DNA from: Candidatus Aenigmatarchaeota archaeon
Lineage (GTDB): Archaea > Aenigmatarchaeota > Aenigmatarchaeia > GW2011-AR5
DNA length: 17,657 nucleotides
Assembly: GCA_016202845.1 (NCBI GenBank)
Contig: JACQNW010000129.1
Span: 1-17,657, forward strand
Direction of reading: 5' to 3'
Position 1 is the stretch's first letter. Every line of letters starts with the position of its first letter. Positions 1 to 8,000 of the stretch are shown one piece after another. A program made the translations under genes and the position numbers. Under the pieces are notes generated by a model. The model saw only the letters and a list, made by a program, of their open reading frames with translations. It searched no databases and had not been told where the DNA came from.

Positions 1-1452
1 CAAAAGAAGCATCATAAACAAGTAAAACACAAGAAAATAGAGATCGCCCATGAGTCATTAGCTTCTCATGAAAAACACAGGCACGGGTATGTTGCAAGCT
101 TTTTTTCAGCAAAGAGCGTTGCGATCATTGGCGCTTCACGCACACCAGAAAAGATTGGGCATGTAATTCTGAAAAATCTGCTTGATGGCGGGTTCCGCGG
201 ATTTCTTTATCCTATTAATCCTAATGCTGAGAATGTTCTTGGAATAAAGGCGCACAAGAGCGTTCTTTCAATAGAAGACCCTATTGATCTTGCAGTAATT
301 GCAGTTCAGGCTGATATTGCAATAAAAGTTGCCGAGGAATGCGGCAAGAAAGGAATTAAAAATTTGATCATTATAAGTTCTGGATTTGCAGAAGAAGGAT
401 TTACTGAAAGGGACAAAAAACTTAGAGCTATACTAGAAAAATATCAGATAAAGCTTTGCGGCCCAAATTGCTTAGGCATTTATGATGCTCACACAAAATT
501 AGACACATTGTTTTTGCCAAGGTACAGGCTGCAAAGGCCTAATCAGGGCGGCATTTCTTTCATATCACAAAGCGGCGCTGTTGGGTCTGCTATAATGGAT
601 TATGCTACTGAGAGGGGGTACGGGTTTGCAAAATTCATCAGCTATGGAAATGCCATGAACACAGATGAATCTGATTTGTTAGAGTTTTTAGGAAATGATG
701 AAGCTACAAAAGTAATATGCGTTTATATTGAAGACGTTAAAGATGGGAGAAAGTTTATTAAAGTAGCAAAAGATGTGGGAAAAAAGAAACCAATAATTGC
801 TATAAAGGGCGGAAGAACATCAAAAGGGGCAGCAGCCGCTCAATCGCACACTGGTGCTTTAGCAGGATCTGCTGCTGTTTACAGAGATATTTTCAGACAG
901 TGCAATGTAATAGAAGCAGACACGTTAGAAGAGCTTTTTGAATATGCAAAGATGCTTGATAAGAGCAAAATTCCATCTGGGAATAAGGTTCACATAATTA
1001 CAAACGGCGGGGGCTATGGAATAATAGCTACGGATTCTGCTGTTGAGGAGGGTCTGGAGATAGCTTCTCTGAGCAAGGACTCGCTAAAAGCAATAAAGAG
1101 GATGGGCCTGAAGACAGAAAATCCCTTGGATTTGCTGGGTGATGCCAACAATGAGAAGTACAAAATAGCGCTCCAGACAATCAACAATGACAAGAATGCA
1201 GATGTCATGCTTGTAATTATACTTTACCAGACGCCGCTTATCACGACAGACATCGTCAACATGCTCACAGAATTCAACGCAGAAGCAAAGAAGCCTCTGG
1301 TTGTTGTATCGACAGGCGGCGAGCTTACAGAGCTTCTTTCAAAGAGATTGGAAGAACTAAACGTTCCTGTCTATACTTTTCCTAAGAATGCAGTCAGGGC
1401 TATTTCTAAAATGGTTGAATACTACAAGAGAAGGCACCAACGATTCCTATAA
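1..1452 (+). CDS. acdA: ADP-forming acetate/acyl-CoA synthetase, alpha subunit (5' end outside window)
   Basis: Alpha subunit of the NDP-forming acyl-CoA synthetase family, which converts acyl-CoA + ADP + phosphate to acid + CoA + ATP, the usual archaeal route to acetate with ATP formation. The frame is open from base 1, giving 483 visible residues. Visible residues about 36-160 form the Rossmann CoA-binding domain (KSVAIIGAS, ISSGFAEEG, GPNCLG). Residues about 180-310 form the succinyl-CoA-ligase-like domain (FISQSGAVGSA) with QSHTGALAGS, in which His283 is the expected phosphorylated histidine. Residues about 325-460 are the third flavodoxin-like domain (ENPLDLLGDA). The beta (ATP-grasp) subunit is not in the window. 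No in-frame ATG occurs before base 364, and the TTG at 364 lies inside the CoA-binding domain, so the true start is upstream. Oddity: at least 30 Lys/His-rich residues precede the usual N-terminus. Acyl specificity cannot be read from the sequence. Confidence 0.93.
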   Translation, partial: QKKHHKQVKHKKIEIAHESLASHEKHRHGYVASFFSAKSVAIIGASRTPEKIGHVILKNLLDGGFRGFLYPINPNAENVLGIKAHKSVLSIEDPIDLAVIAVQADIAIKVAEECGKKGIKNLIIISSGFAEEGFTERDKKLRAILEKYQIKLCGPNCLGIYDAHTKLDTLFLPRYRLQRPNQGGISFISQSGAVGSAIMDYATERGYGFAKFISYGNAMNTDESDLLEFLGNDEATKVICVYIEDVKDGRKFIKVAKDVGKKKPIIAIKGGRTSKGAAAAQSHTGALAGSAAVYRDIFRQCNVIEADTLEELFEYAKMLDKSKIPSGNKVHIITNGGGYGIIATDSAVEEGLEIASLSKDSLKAIKRMGLKTENPLDLLGDANNEKYKIALQTINNDKNADVMLVIILYQTPLITTDIVNMLTEFNAEAKKPLVVVSTGGELTELLSKRLEELNVPVYTFPKNAVRAISKMVEYYKRRHQRFL

Positions 1453-1460
1453 AGTGATAT

Positions 1461-1802
1461 TTATTCATTCTCTTCTAATATTTTCTCTATTGTCTTCTTC
1501 AATTTTGGCAAATGATTTTTAACAACATCAAATGTCAGATCTAAATCCACATCAAAATAGTGATGTATTAATTTATCCCTCATACCTGCTATATCTTCCC
1601 AAGGTTCAGAAGGATACTTTTTAATAAATTCTTTTGGCAAATTCTTGGTGGCCTCACCTATTACTTCTATTTGTCTTATAACTGCGCTCTGCTTTTCCTT
1701 ATTATTGATGAATGACTCTTTTGATACGTTTTTCGTATAATTTTCAATTTCTTTAATGCTGTCCCTTATGTGTTTTATGAAAACTAACGGATCCTTCTTC
1801 AT
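1461..1802 (-). CDS. hepT: HepT-like HEPN ribonuclease toxin (DUF86)
   Basis: 113-aa all-helical HEPN-family protein of the DUF86/HepT type, an RNase toxin that cleaves RNA when not silenced by its MNT partner. The diagnostic RX4HXY motif is intact: Arg75, His80 and Tyr82 in RDKLIHHYF. In characterised HepT proteins the Tyr of this motif is modified by AMPylation from MntA. The upstream part (about residues 37-60, RQIEVIGEATKNLP) also matches the family. The start ATG overlaps the mntA stop by 4 nt (ATGA), implying translational coupling with antitoxin first. The stop lies 8 bp from the convergent synthetase stop. Nothing suggests inactivation. Family assignment is firm; activity in this organism is inferred. 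Confidence 0.9.
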   Translation of the reverse strand: MKKDPLVFIKHIRDSIKEIENYTKNVSKESFINNKEKQSAVIRQIEVIGEATKNLPKEFIKKYPSEPWEDIAGMRDKLIHHYFDVDLDLTFDVVKNHLPKLKKTIEKILEENE

Positions 1803-2089
1803 AATATTCTAACCTCTTCTTTCAGAATTCTTTCTTTGAGGTAAGGGCTTATAGAGTTATATGTTACAACATCAACTTTTCTGCCCAATTTATTTTTTAA
1901 TTCCCTTTCCAGTCGTACAAGATCCAGCAGGCTTTTCCCCCCCTTGAACTTGACTAAAAAATCCACATCACTATTTTTTTTTGCTTCTCCACGCGCTACA
2001 GAACCAAATATGCCTGCTTTGGCTACGCCGTTCTTTTTCAAAACAGGCAAGGATTTTTTAGATATATTTTCTAACAAATGGTTTTTCAT
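1799..2089 (-). CDS. mntA: MntA-like minimal nucleotidyltransferase antitoxin
   Basis: 96-aa minimal nucleotidyltransferase (MNT, pol-beta superfamily). The GSX10DXD signature is complete: Gly29-Ser30 in GSVARGEAKKNSDVD, with Asp41 and Asp43 as metal ligands, and a third carboxylate at Asp73 in KVDVVTY. In known MntA/HepT pairs this enzyme transfers AMP from ATP to the toxin's HEPN tyrosine and so neutralises it. It is the first gene of the pair and overlaps hepT by 4 nt. No Shine-Dalgarno precedes the ATG, but a TATA-like box is centred about 25 nt upstream, consistent with a leaderless message. The gene is divergent from the propeller gene, with a 61-nt gap. Confidence 0.9.
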   Translation of the reverse strand: MKNHLLENISKKSLPVLKKNGVAKAGIFGSVARGEAKKNSDVDFLVKFKGGKSLLDLVRLERELKNKLGRKVDVVTYNSISPYLKERILKEEVRIL

Positions 2090-2110
2090 AGAATTAGTTA
2101 GTCATTCAAA

Positions 2111-2118
2111 TTAATAAG
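2111..2118 (-). promoter_or_regulatory. Candidate TATA box of the mntA-hepT operon (leaderless)
   Basis: On the minus strand CTTATTAA is centred about 25 nt before the mntA ATG. That is the archaeal TATA-to-start distance expected if transcription begins at the start codon. No GGTG-type ribosome site is present. Based on position and AT content only. Confidence 0.45.
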
Positions 2119-2119
2119 C

Positions 2120-2128
2120 CTTTTAGAG
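2120..2128 (+). promoter_or_regulatory. Candidate TATA box of the beta-propeller gene (leaderless)
   Basis: CTTTTAGAG is centred 27 nt before the ATG at 2151 and differs by one base from the better CTTTTATAG box before the 447-aa gene. No Shine-Dalgarno is visible. It lies next to the divergent mntA box, so the two promoters probably share this short region. Confidence 0.38.
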
Positions 2129-2150
2129 CTTAAACTTACTTATTATTTCT

Positions 2151-3569
2151 ATGGGCTACGCAAAAGATCAAAGTAAAGGAGATGCTGGAGCATCTGAATA
2201 CAAGAACGAAAATGATGAGAAGAAGTACTACTTTGTTGAAGAAAGGAAAGATGAAGAGAACAAAGAGGAAGTAAAGCTAGATTATGACCAGCTTTTAAGG
2301 AATATTCCAAAAGGCGGCAGCATCGCTGCAATGCCTGCGTATTATGGTGGAGTTGTTTATTTCCCTTCCCTTGATACTTATTTCTATGCGTTGAATGCGA
2401 AAACAGGAAAGCTTGTATGGAAGTTCAAGATGGGTGATGTGTCTGTATCAGGGCCGCTGATACATAACAAAAAAGTCTATTTCGGCTCACATGATGGACA
2501 TTTGTATTGCCTGGATCTTGTTGGCAAATTATTGTGGAAAAAATACCTTGGCGATATAGTTGTATCGTATACTACGGGTATCGGCAACAAAATTTTCACA
2601 GCTGCCGGAAAAATCTTTTATTGCCTTTCTGATGAAGGAAAAGAACTCTGGAGGTTTATGACAGGCGATGGTATTTTCACTTCTCCCACAGCTGTTAATG
2701 ATAAACTGTTCATAAGTTCTTTTGACAAGCATATCTATGCGCTTGAACCTGAAACAGGCAAGATGATATGGAAATTTATAGCAGGCGGCAGCATAACAAC
2801 ACCTCTTGTGTGCGCAGATGGCAAACATGTATTTACGCTTAGCGAGAGAAGCAAGGAAAAAATACCTAACGCTAAAAATCCAGTTCTTTACTCTGCTTCT
2901 ATTGACAATAATTTGTATGCACTAAGTGAAAATGGAGAAGTCCTTAACAAGTTTAACTGCGGCGGTTCTTTTGCAACTATTGTTAATACAGACGGAAAGG
3001 CTTTTTACACAGGCACTGCTGCCGGATATTTTTATGCGCTTGACATGAACTTGAATCCAAAGTGGAAATTCAGGGCAGGCGGTATGATAACTGCTGGACC
3101 TGCAATTCATGGAAATAAAATCTATGTTAGCTGCTGGGACCAAAAATTATACTGCTTATCTGATGAAGGAGAAAAGCTATGGGAATTTCTCACTGGAGGT
3201 CCAATAGCTGCAGAACCTATTTTTGTAGACGATAAGGTTTATTTTGGATCTGCCGATACATTTTTCTATTGCATCAACGCTGAAAAAAGAACGGTTGAAT
3301 GGACTTTTCAGTGTGGCTTCGGGTTACCTGATGAACTGAAGGCAAAAATAAAAGATGTTTTGAATACGATTTCTGAGTATGACAAGAAAGTTTTCAAGGT
3401 CTGGGTGCCTGAGACTCAGAAAGAAAGATTGCAGGCTGGCGGATCGCTGCAAAATTATCAGGCTCCTGCAGGTTTTCAATTTGGCGGGGAGGAGGTCTAC
3501 AAGTCGTCGTCAGGTGCTTACAAAACTGATCTGAGCTACTTTGGAAAGAAAAAACCATATAAGAAATAG
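2151..3569 (+). CDS. Cytosolic PQQ-type eight-bladed beta-propeller protein
   Basis: 472-aa protein whose core, about residues 55-390, contains eight PQQ-propeller repeats of the pattern vYfgs.d..lYaLd...GklvWkf.tGg. They sit near residues 69-104, 109-143, 148-180, 187-220, 247-278, 285-318, 324-356 and 363-388, matching the eight blades of BamB and quinoprotein dehydrogenases. The first ~50 residues are highly charged and Glu/Lys-rich, and the last ~80 are a non-repeat tail ending in lysines. There is no signal peptide or membrane segment, and an in-frame TAG at 2124 rules out an upstream start with one, so it should be cytoplasmic. Most relatives are exported, which makes this unusual. No catalytic or quinone-binding residues can be assigned; it may be a scaffold or binding propeller. 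It is divergent from mntA and convergent with the surface cluster. Confidence 0.82.
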   Translation: MGYAKDQSKGDAGASEYKNENDEKKYYFVEERKDEENKEEVKLDYDQLLRNIPKGGSIAAMPAYYGGVVYFPSLDTYFYALNAKTGKLVWKFKMGDVSVSGPLIHNKKVYFGSHDGHLYCLDLVGKLLWKKYLGDIVVSYTTGIGNKIFTAAGKIFYCLSDEGKELWRFMTGDGIFTSPTAVNDKLFISSFDKHIYALEPETGKMIWKFIAGGSITTPLVCADGKHVFTLSERSKEKIPNAKNPVLYSASIDNNLYALSENGEVLNKFNCGGSFATIVNTDGKAFYTGTAAGYFYALDMNLNPKWKFRAGGMITAGPAIHGNKIYVSCWDQKLYCLSDEGEKLWEFLTGGPIAAEPIFVDDKVYFGSADTFFYCINAEKRTVEWTFQCGFGLPDELKAKIKDVLNTISEYDKKVFKVWVPETQKERLQAGGSLQNYQAPAGFQFGGEEVYKSSSGAYKTDLSYFGKKKPYKK

Positions 3570-3589
3570 AATTTAATTTTTGCATACCA

Positions 3590-4933
3590 TTACTTTCTTT
3601 TCTTGCTTTTTGATGGTTTCTTTTTAGTTTTTGACTTTGGTTTTTCAGTAACTGCTGGCTCTGCTGGTGCTGGTGAAAATGACACGGTTGATGGTGGTGA
3701 AGGTTTTGACTTGAACTTTTTCCAGAGCACGTATATAATTATCAAGATAACTATTGCTAAAATGCCTAAGATCCATGGTTCGGTGCTGCCAATAGCCAAA
3801 CCTGTTATGCCTGCACCTACGGGAGCTGCTGCTGTAGTGTTTGAAGAAGTGCATGACTCTGACGTGCGCGGCTTGTTGCTTGTTGTTCCGCAGCTGTTCT
3901 GGTCGACACAATCCCTTTTGCGCTCCCCGGCAACACATTCTCCCCACTGGTTGCATACCCATACTTCATTGCATGCAGCTGGGCCATTGCTTTGATTGGA
4001 TTGTGTTTGGACAGATGTTGTTTTGTTTGCAGGTTTTGTAGTGGTCGTGCCTGTGCTGCCTGAACCGCCACCACCTGATCCTCCGCTAGATGTAGTTGTT
4101 GTAGTAGTAGTAGTTTGTGTATTATTTGGAGTTGTAACAGGGCATGTCAGGTCAGATCCGCTGCAGTCTTCGTCTATGCCATTCCCACAGACTTCTGTTT
4201 TTGCAGGATTTATGCTGTTATTATTATCGTTACAATCATTTTCTGAAAAACCATCCTTGTCACAGTCTGTACAGACTTCAAAGTCAAGATAGCGCGCAGA
4301 ATTTGTTTCAAAGGATGCAGCAGTTATTCTGTAAACCCCTTTTGGCGTTGTTGAAACCAATAAAAATGATAAATCGAAAATTCCTGTTGCAGCGGTTTTT
4401 GTCTGGTTGACGTAAATAGGAGTGTTGTTGCTGAAATTTTTGACTTCTATTGCAACATTTTTGTTGCCCACAGGCTTGCAGGAAGAGTTTATTAGCAAGC
4501 CGCTGACTGACACAATATCTCCAGGTTTGTATTGACTTTTCGCATCTAATGAAAGCAAAGACCCTGTTTTTGGACAGCTTGGAGGAGTCAGTGTCGCATT
4601 AGGAGCAGTATCGTGCCCAAATTCTGAAACTGTGACTTCTGTGACTTGTGTTGTATATCCGTCACCTGTATCTATTACTTTTACAAATATTTTGTCTCCA
4701 AGCCCGCACTCATTTGGCAGCAGCTCGCAGTCGGCCAGGAAAACATTTGAAGAATCTATGTCTACGGTAACATTATTTGATGTGTTTGATTTGTAAACCA
4801 GAACCTTGTGGCCTGCTGCCGGCGTGTAGTCAGTTGCATTGTTTACATAACCCACTATCCAGTGCGCTGCGCTTACTGTGCCAGCAATAAAAATCAGAAA
4901 AGTCATTGCTACTATAATATACTTACCATGCAT
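3590..4933 (-). CDS. Membrane-anchored surface protein with MopE motif and TSP1-like motif
   Basis: 447-aa exported protein. The start chosen is the ATG at 4933, preferred over an in-frame TTG 18 nt upstream because a TATA box lies 25 nt before it. Residues 1-22 are a signal peptide ending in VSA. Two beta-sandwich-like regions follow (about 23-115 and 120-215, the second starting near YKPGDIVSVSG). Residues about 218-262 carry one MopE-type metal-binding motif (DCDKDGFSENDCND, then CGNGIDEDCSG). A Thr/Gly/Asn-rich linker follows. Residues 321-361 form a TSP1-like Cys motif (VCNQWGECVAG, CGTTSNKP). ITGLAIG is at 376-382, a transmembrane helix at about 387-404, and a Pro/Lys-rich cytoplasmic tail ends in KKRK. 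It is the last gene of the minus-strand surface cluster, with its own apparent promoter. Function unknown; adhesion or metal binding is plausible. Confidence 0.85.
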   Translation of the reverse strand: MHGKYIIVAMTFLIFIAGTVSAAHWIVGYVNNATDYTPAAGHKVLVYKSNTSNNVTVDIDSSNVFLADCELLPNECGLGDKIFVKVIDTGDGYTTQVTEVTVSEFGHDTAPNATLTPPSCPKTGSLLSLDAKSQYKPGDIVSVSGLLINSSCKPVGNKNVAIEVKNFSNNTPIYVNQTKTAATGIFDLSFLLVSTTPKGVYRITAASFETNSARYLDFEVCTDCDKDGFSENDCNDNNNSINPAKTEVCGNGIDEDCSGSDLTCPVTTPNNTQTTTTTTTTSSGGSGGGGSGSTGTTTTKPANKTTSVQTQSNQSNGPAACNEVWVCNQWGECVAGERKRDCVDQNSCGTTSNKPRTSESCTSSNTTAAAPVGAGITGLAIGSTEPWILGILAIVILIIIYVLWKKFKSKPSPPSTVSFSPAPAEPAVTEKPKSKTKKKPSKSKKRK

Positions 4934-4952
4934 GCAAAAGGCTTGTCGCAAA

Positions 4953-4963
4953 TCTATAAAAGC
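4953..4963 (-). promoter_or_regulatory. TATA box and leaderless start for the 447-aa surface gene
   Basis: Minus-strand CTTTTATAG is centred 25 nt upstream of the ATG at 4933 and preceded by purine-rich CCAAAGAG, a plausible BRE. Spacing places the transcription start at the ATG, and no Shine-Dalgarno is present. This also decides the start codon in favour of the ATG at 4933 over the upstream TTG. Confidence 0.6.
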
Positions 4964-4993
4964 TCTTTGGAAATTTTTGCTGTGGTTTGCAGG

Positions 4994-5009
4994 AATTACG
5001 GTTGTAATT
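4994..5009. repeat. Short inverted repeat upstream of the 447-aa gene
   Basis: Perfect 6-bp arms AATTAC/GTAATT with a 4-nt spacer, about 60-75 nt before the ATG at 4933 and upstream of the TATA box. Could be an operator or a minor hairpin in the 3' region of the giant gene's transcript. AT-rich and short, so chance is possible. Confidence 0.25.
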
Positions 5010-5028
5010 GACTATAAGTTGGTCAGCT

Positions 5029-5044
5029 ATAAAAAGAGAAAAAT
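5029..5044 (-). terminator. T-rich tract after the giant gene stop
   Basis: Immediately after the stop codon of the 2854-aa gene the minus strand reads ATTTTTCTCTTTTTAT. Archaeal RNA polymerase terminates at such T-runs without needing a hairpin. No strong stem is seen just upstream. Confidence 0.42.
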
Positions 5045-8000
5045 TTACACAGGAGTCCAAGTTGTGTTTGCAGAGACGTGGACTTCGTAGCCTTCTCCAG
5101 AACGAACAGTGAAGTTTGCGCCTGCTGATGGCGTGAAGGCGTTGTATGTCTGTGATGTCGGGTCCCATCTCCGGACCATTGTAACTGCGCTCCCTATGCT
5201 TTCTGCAAGCTGGGATGCTCTTTCAAGCGCAGTATTGACCATCAGGCCAATCCAGTTTCTTCCGCTGCCGCTTACGAATTTGAGATCTATATTGTCTTCA
5301 GATGTCGGCACACTGCCTGTTAGCGTCCAGTTTGTTGCCTCTTTGACATGAACTTCGTAAAACTCGCCGCGCTTTATTGCAAAGTCAGTGCCCACGCCGC
5401 CCCAGACATTAATCCATCCTTCTGTCTGCTGCAATTGAGGATTCCATCTGGTTATCGTGTCAATATTAGTCCCAAGTGCAGTTGCTAGTTCGGACGCTTT
5501 TGTTATTGAGGTTGCAAGAGGCAAGCTTACCCAGTTTTTGCCTGTGCTGCCTGACTTTTTGATAAGCATGTAGTCGAACTTGCCTACCTTGTTCGTGTTT
5601 GTTTCTTCTGCCCCGTCCATGACAGACCTTACCATGTAATATTTTTTCTTTGCCTCAGCAGCAGCTGTGTCGGTCCATGTCGTGTTCGTGGTGTTTGCAG
5701 CATATTCATATGGTCCACCCACATAGCTTGATGAATAAATCTTGTAGTATTGCGCATTGGCTGAGGCGTTCCATATCAGGACAATGTTGCTGCCTGAGAC
5801 TACTGCTTTCAAGTTTACAGGAGGGGCTGGCAATACAAACACGACCCCAGGCGTGGGTGTGCCAGCAATCCAGTCAGCAGGTGTGTCTGTATCCACACCT
5901 GATTTTCTCTTTATAGAAGAGTTTGTAGTTGCGTTGAGCAGCCACGAAGGGAATGCATTACCAAAACCGCCTTCCCACGCAGTCATGTCAATTTCCACAT
6001 TTCCATTCCTTAGCTTCAAGTGATCTCCATTATTGTTCAAGCTCAATGTAAAGCCGCTTATGTCAGGGCTGAAACCGTAAAGTGCGCTGAAGCCCGAGGC
6101 GTTCCGCGCTATCACTAATTTTCCGCCTGCTGTAATCATTGTTCCTTGAGGGATATTGTAAGTGCTGCTTCCATCTTGTATTGAGTAAGTTGACAGGTCT
6201 ATGACAGAGTTTGTAGGGTTGAACAATTCTATCCATTCTTCATCTGAGTCTGCTCCTGGCGCATCATAAAACACTTCTGACAAAAGGACATGTGTGGTGC
6301 ATGACGGGTCTGGCAGGCGCTGGCTTTCTACAGATTCTTTTTCATTGAATTCTTCTGTGCTGCAGAATGAAACGTCTAAGCCTGGATTATTGCAAATATT
6401 ATTAGCAGCAGATCTCTGGCGAGTGCATGTTGCATCTGTATCGCACACATTCTCCCAGTCGCAAACATAGCTTGACCACTCGCCAACTTCGTTCTGGCCG
6501 CAATCAACGTCTTTCGTGCAGACAGGATTTACTGCAAACGCGCAAGCAGTAACATTAAGACGGTCGTATTGCACAATGCCTACAGCATCTGACATGGTGC
6601 TGGTGTTAATTGTGCAGACTCCATTCACGGGCGTGCATCCTGCAAGAAGTTCCTTGAGCTCTTGCGTGAAGTTTATAGTTTGCCGGCCTGTGAACGTGTC
6701 GTTGAAGAAGAACTGCACATCGCCGTCATTGCCAATGTCTGACTGAACATTCCTGGGGTTGGAAACTATTTCATTTGCAAACATCTCTCGCAATACCTGA
6801 GTAAGGTTTGCCGAAGAGGCCGTGTAATATTTTCCTCCACCAGCATCTGCAATTCTTTGCATGGTAGCGGGATCCATCTGGGTGTCTGTAACTATTATTG
6901 TATGTACAGTGATACCAGCTGCTTTGGCGTCTGCTGCTCTAGCTACAGCTTCATTTTTGGCTGTAGTTGTTGTACATCTGCCAGACTGGCACTGATTCGC
7001 TTCACCATCACTTATTAGGATCATTACTTTTTTCTTTGTGTTTGGCATGGCAATTTCTGTCCCCTTGCTTAAGCCGCATGAGATGCATGTAGTGCTTGAT
7101 GCTGCATAGGTATCTATTTGGTTGAGCAATGCTGTTTTGTTACTTGTGAGCTCCAAAGAGCTTGTCACTTCTGTTTTGAAAGCTACAAGACCTACTTTGC
7201 TGGCTGGTGATTTTAATACTTCATCAACCAGTTGCTTGTCTGCATTTTTAGCATAATCTATCTTGCAAGTCATGTTTTCTTCTGCGCAGCCCTCGCTCAT
7301 GGTCGCTGAATTGTCAGTCACAATCACAAGATCTAGGTTGCCTGACTCTGACGCTGACAAAGGCAGGCCAGAGATGTCGACAAGTGCGCTTAAAATCAGG
7401 CGGCCTGTTGGCACGTTCATCTGGACTGACATGTCTTTGCCTGGTGACCTGAAAACTGCGTCATTGAAAGAAGACCCATTTTTGAAAGTATTAACTAGTG
7501 TGAAAGGTATGCACGCAGAGGTTTCACAGACCGGATCCTGATTGTCTATCAATCCGTTGCAATTGTTGTCGAGCTGGTCGTTGCAAATTTCTTCTGCTGG
7601 TGTTCCAGGCACTGCATTGCACATTGTGCCTGTTCCATTATTCAGGCAAACTTTTATGCCTACAGCTTCACAAACACCCAATCCTGCTTTGCACGACTGG
7701 CCTACGTCGAAATTTTCATCGATCTGGCCATTGCAATTATCATCAATGTAGTTACAGACTTCTGCTGCGCCTGGATGAATAGCAGGATTGCTGTCATTGC
7801 AATCATTGCCGTTTGAACAGAATTGTGATGTTGCATTGTAGCCATCGTGATCGGCATCTGTGCAATTCTGTGTTGCATTCCCTATTATTACAGAATCAAA
7901 ATCTGTTGAATTACTCTTACTATCTGTAACCGTCATAGTGCATGTTATTATTTCGCCGATTGACGTCTCTGAATCTGGCACGTCAGCTCTCCATACATTT

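Noticed and set aside
364..1452. Synthetase gene starting at the TTG at 364
   Set aside because: The TTG lies inside the CoA-binding Rossmann domain, and the frame is open with matching family sequence (SVAIIGAS) back to base 1.
3570..3589. Bidirectional hairpin terminator between the convergent propeller and 447-aa genes
   Set aside because: Only 20 nt separate the stops. There is a short T-rich stretch but no stem, so I could not support a terminator call.
3590..4951. TTG start at 4951 for the 447-aa protein
   Set aside because: The TATA box at about 4958 is almost on top of it, whereas its spacing to the ATG at 4933 is the ideal 25 nt.
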